Assembly: GCF_002796985.1 (NCBI RefSeq)
Contig: NZ_PEKX01000009.1
Span: 266,547 to 330,546, forward strand
Length of the DNA: 64,000 nt
Source: Pseudomonas sp.
GTDB taxonomy: Bacteria; Pseudomonadota; Gammaproteobacteria; Pseudomonadales; Pseudomonadaceae
Direction: 5' to 3'
Shown here: positions 63,796 through 64,000 of the stretch, in pieces
How the letters are laid out: each line of letters opens with the position of its first letter
How positions within the stretch are numbered: position 1 is the first letter of the stretch
Program-made: the position numbers and the translations under genes
Notes under the pieces: generated by a model
Told to the model about the DNA's origin: nothing
Databases searched by the model: none
What the model saw: the letters and a program-made list of their open reading frames with translations, nothing else

Positions 63796-64000
63796 TCAAT
63801 CCCAGTGGCGACGGTGGTGCTTGTGCTTGTACCAGCCACGGTGGCGACCATTGTCGTGCCAGCGGCGATCATAGCGATCGTCGTAGCGGGCGCGACGGTA
63901 GCCGTGGCGGTAGTCGTCATCGTCGTCATCGCGGTTGTTGTCGGCGTAATGGTTGCCCAGCGCACCGCCCGCGCCGCCACCCAGGGCCGCGCCGATCAGG
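63796..64000 (-). CDS. Second glycine-zipper protein, C-terminal part (5' end outside window)
   Basis: The last 67 residues are in the window, ending at TGA (63796-63798 on the minus strand). The sequence begins LIGAALGGGAGGALGNHYAD, the same GGALGNH junction as the neighbouring gene. It then has a long Arg/Tyr/His/Asp-rich tail (YRRARYDDRYDRRW, YKHKHHRRHWD). Thus a tandem paralogue with a more basic tail. The signal peptide and most zipper repeats lie outside the window. Confidence 0.8.
   Translation of the reverse strand, partial: LIGAALGGGAGGALGNHYADNNRDDDDDDYRHGYRRARYDDRYDRRWHDNGRHRGWYKHKHHRRHWD

Overview
The window is a GC-rich stretch of a gammaproteobacterial chromosome and almost certainly comes from a Pseudomonas close to the P. 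aeruginosa / P. nitroreducens / P. citronellolis group. The evidence is the algP-type KPAA tail at the left edge, the block yheS-like / hemB / ppk-ppx / trxA-rho / ubiD, the ubiI-ubiH-pepP-yecA operon divergent from zapA and 6S RNA, DUF2388 paralogues, and repeated Pseudomonas-type REP palindromes. I saw no phage, transposase, CRISPR array, tRNA or rRNA.

Layout, left to right. Bases 1-10150: end of an AlgP-like protein, an ABC-F ATPase coupled to a short MscS-like channel and TerC, a LysE exporter, a cytochrome c-FTR1 iron permease behind a candidate Fur box, YaiI, ElbB, a sterol-desaturase-like enzyme and DedA. Bases 10386-20156: housekeeping genes hemB, ppk, ppx, trxA, rho, ubiD and a ferredoxin-flavin reductase; a 115-bp near-perfect palindrome starts on the last base of the rho stop codon. 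Bases 20296-29951: a probable accessory catabolic island consisting of a LysR regulator, a four-gene PotABCD-type ABC importer, an amidase, malonyl-CoA decarboxylase and malonyl-CoA synthetase. Read together, these genes suggest uptake of a malonyl amide, hydrolysis to malonate, activation to malonyl-CoA and decarboxylation to acetyl-CoA. REP elements flank the island on both sides. Bases 30079-34574: gcvT-gcvH-gcvP on the minus strand. Bases 34687-37838: Fe3+ permease and binding protein (no ATPase gene nearby) around a small secreted protein. Bases 37984-42310: ubiquinone hydroxylases, PepP and YecA. Bases 42493-44822: TIGR02449 protein, ZapA, 6S RNA, 5-formyl-THF cyclo-ligase, a 44-aa membrane protein and an EVE-domain protein. 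A decayed GGDEF remnant follows. Bases 45308-50239: a YhiI-RbbA-YhhJ type exporter with a candidate Anr site upstream. Then a FliL-like orphan, a quinone oxidoreductase and two DUF2388 proteins.

Bases 53068-58998 form a respiratory module. It holds a Tat-exported small subunit, a GMC flavoprotein with a 3Fe-4S cysteine pattern, a triheme cytochrome c, and a downstream octaheme cytochrome fused to HEAT/TPR-like repeats. The window ends with thyA, an iron-dependent alcohol dehydrogenase, a thioesterase, a secreted hypothetical protein, a DUF2087 protein and two tandem glycine-zipper proteins, the last cut by the window edge.

Compared with the P. aeruginosa PAO1 gene order as I remember it, the gcvP-to-quinone-oxidoreductase block is inverted relative to rho-hemB-algP, and the malonyl island lies at the junction.
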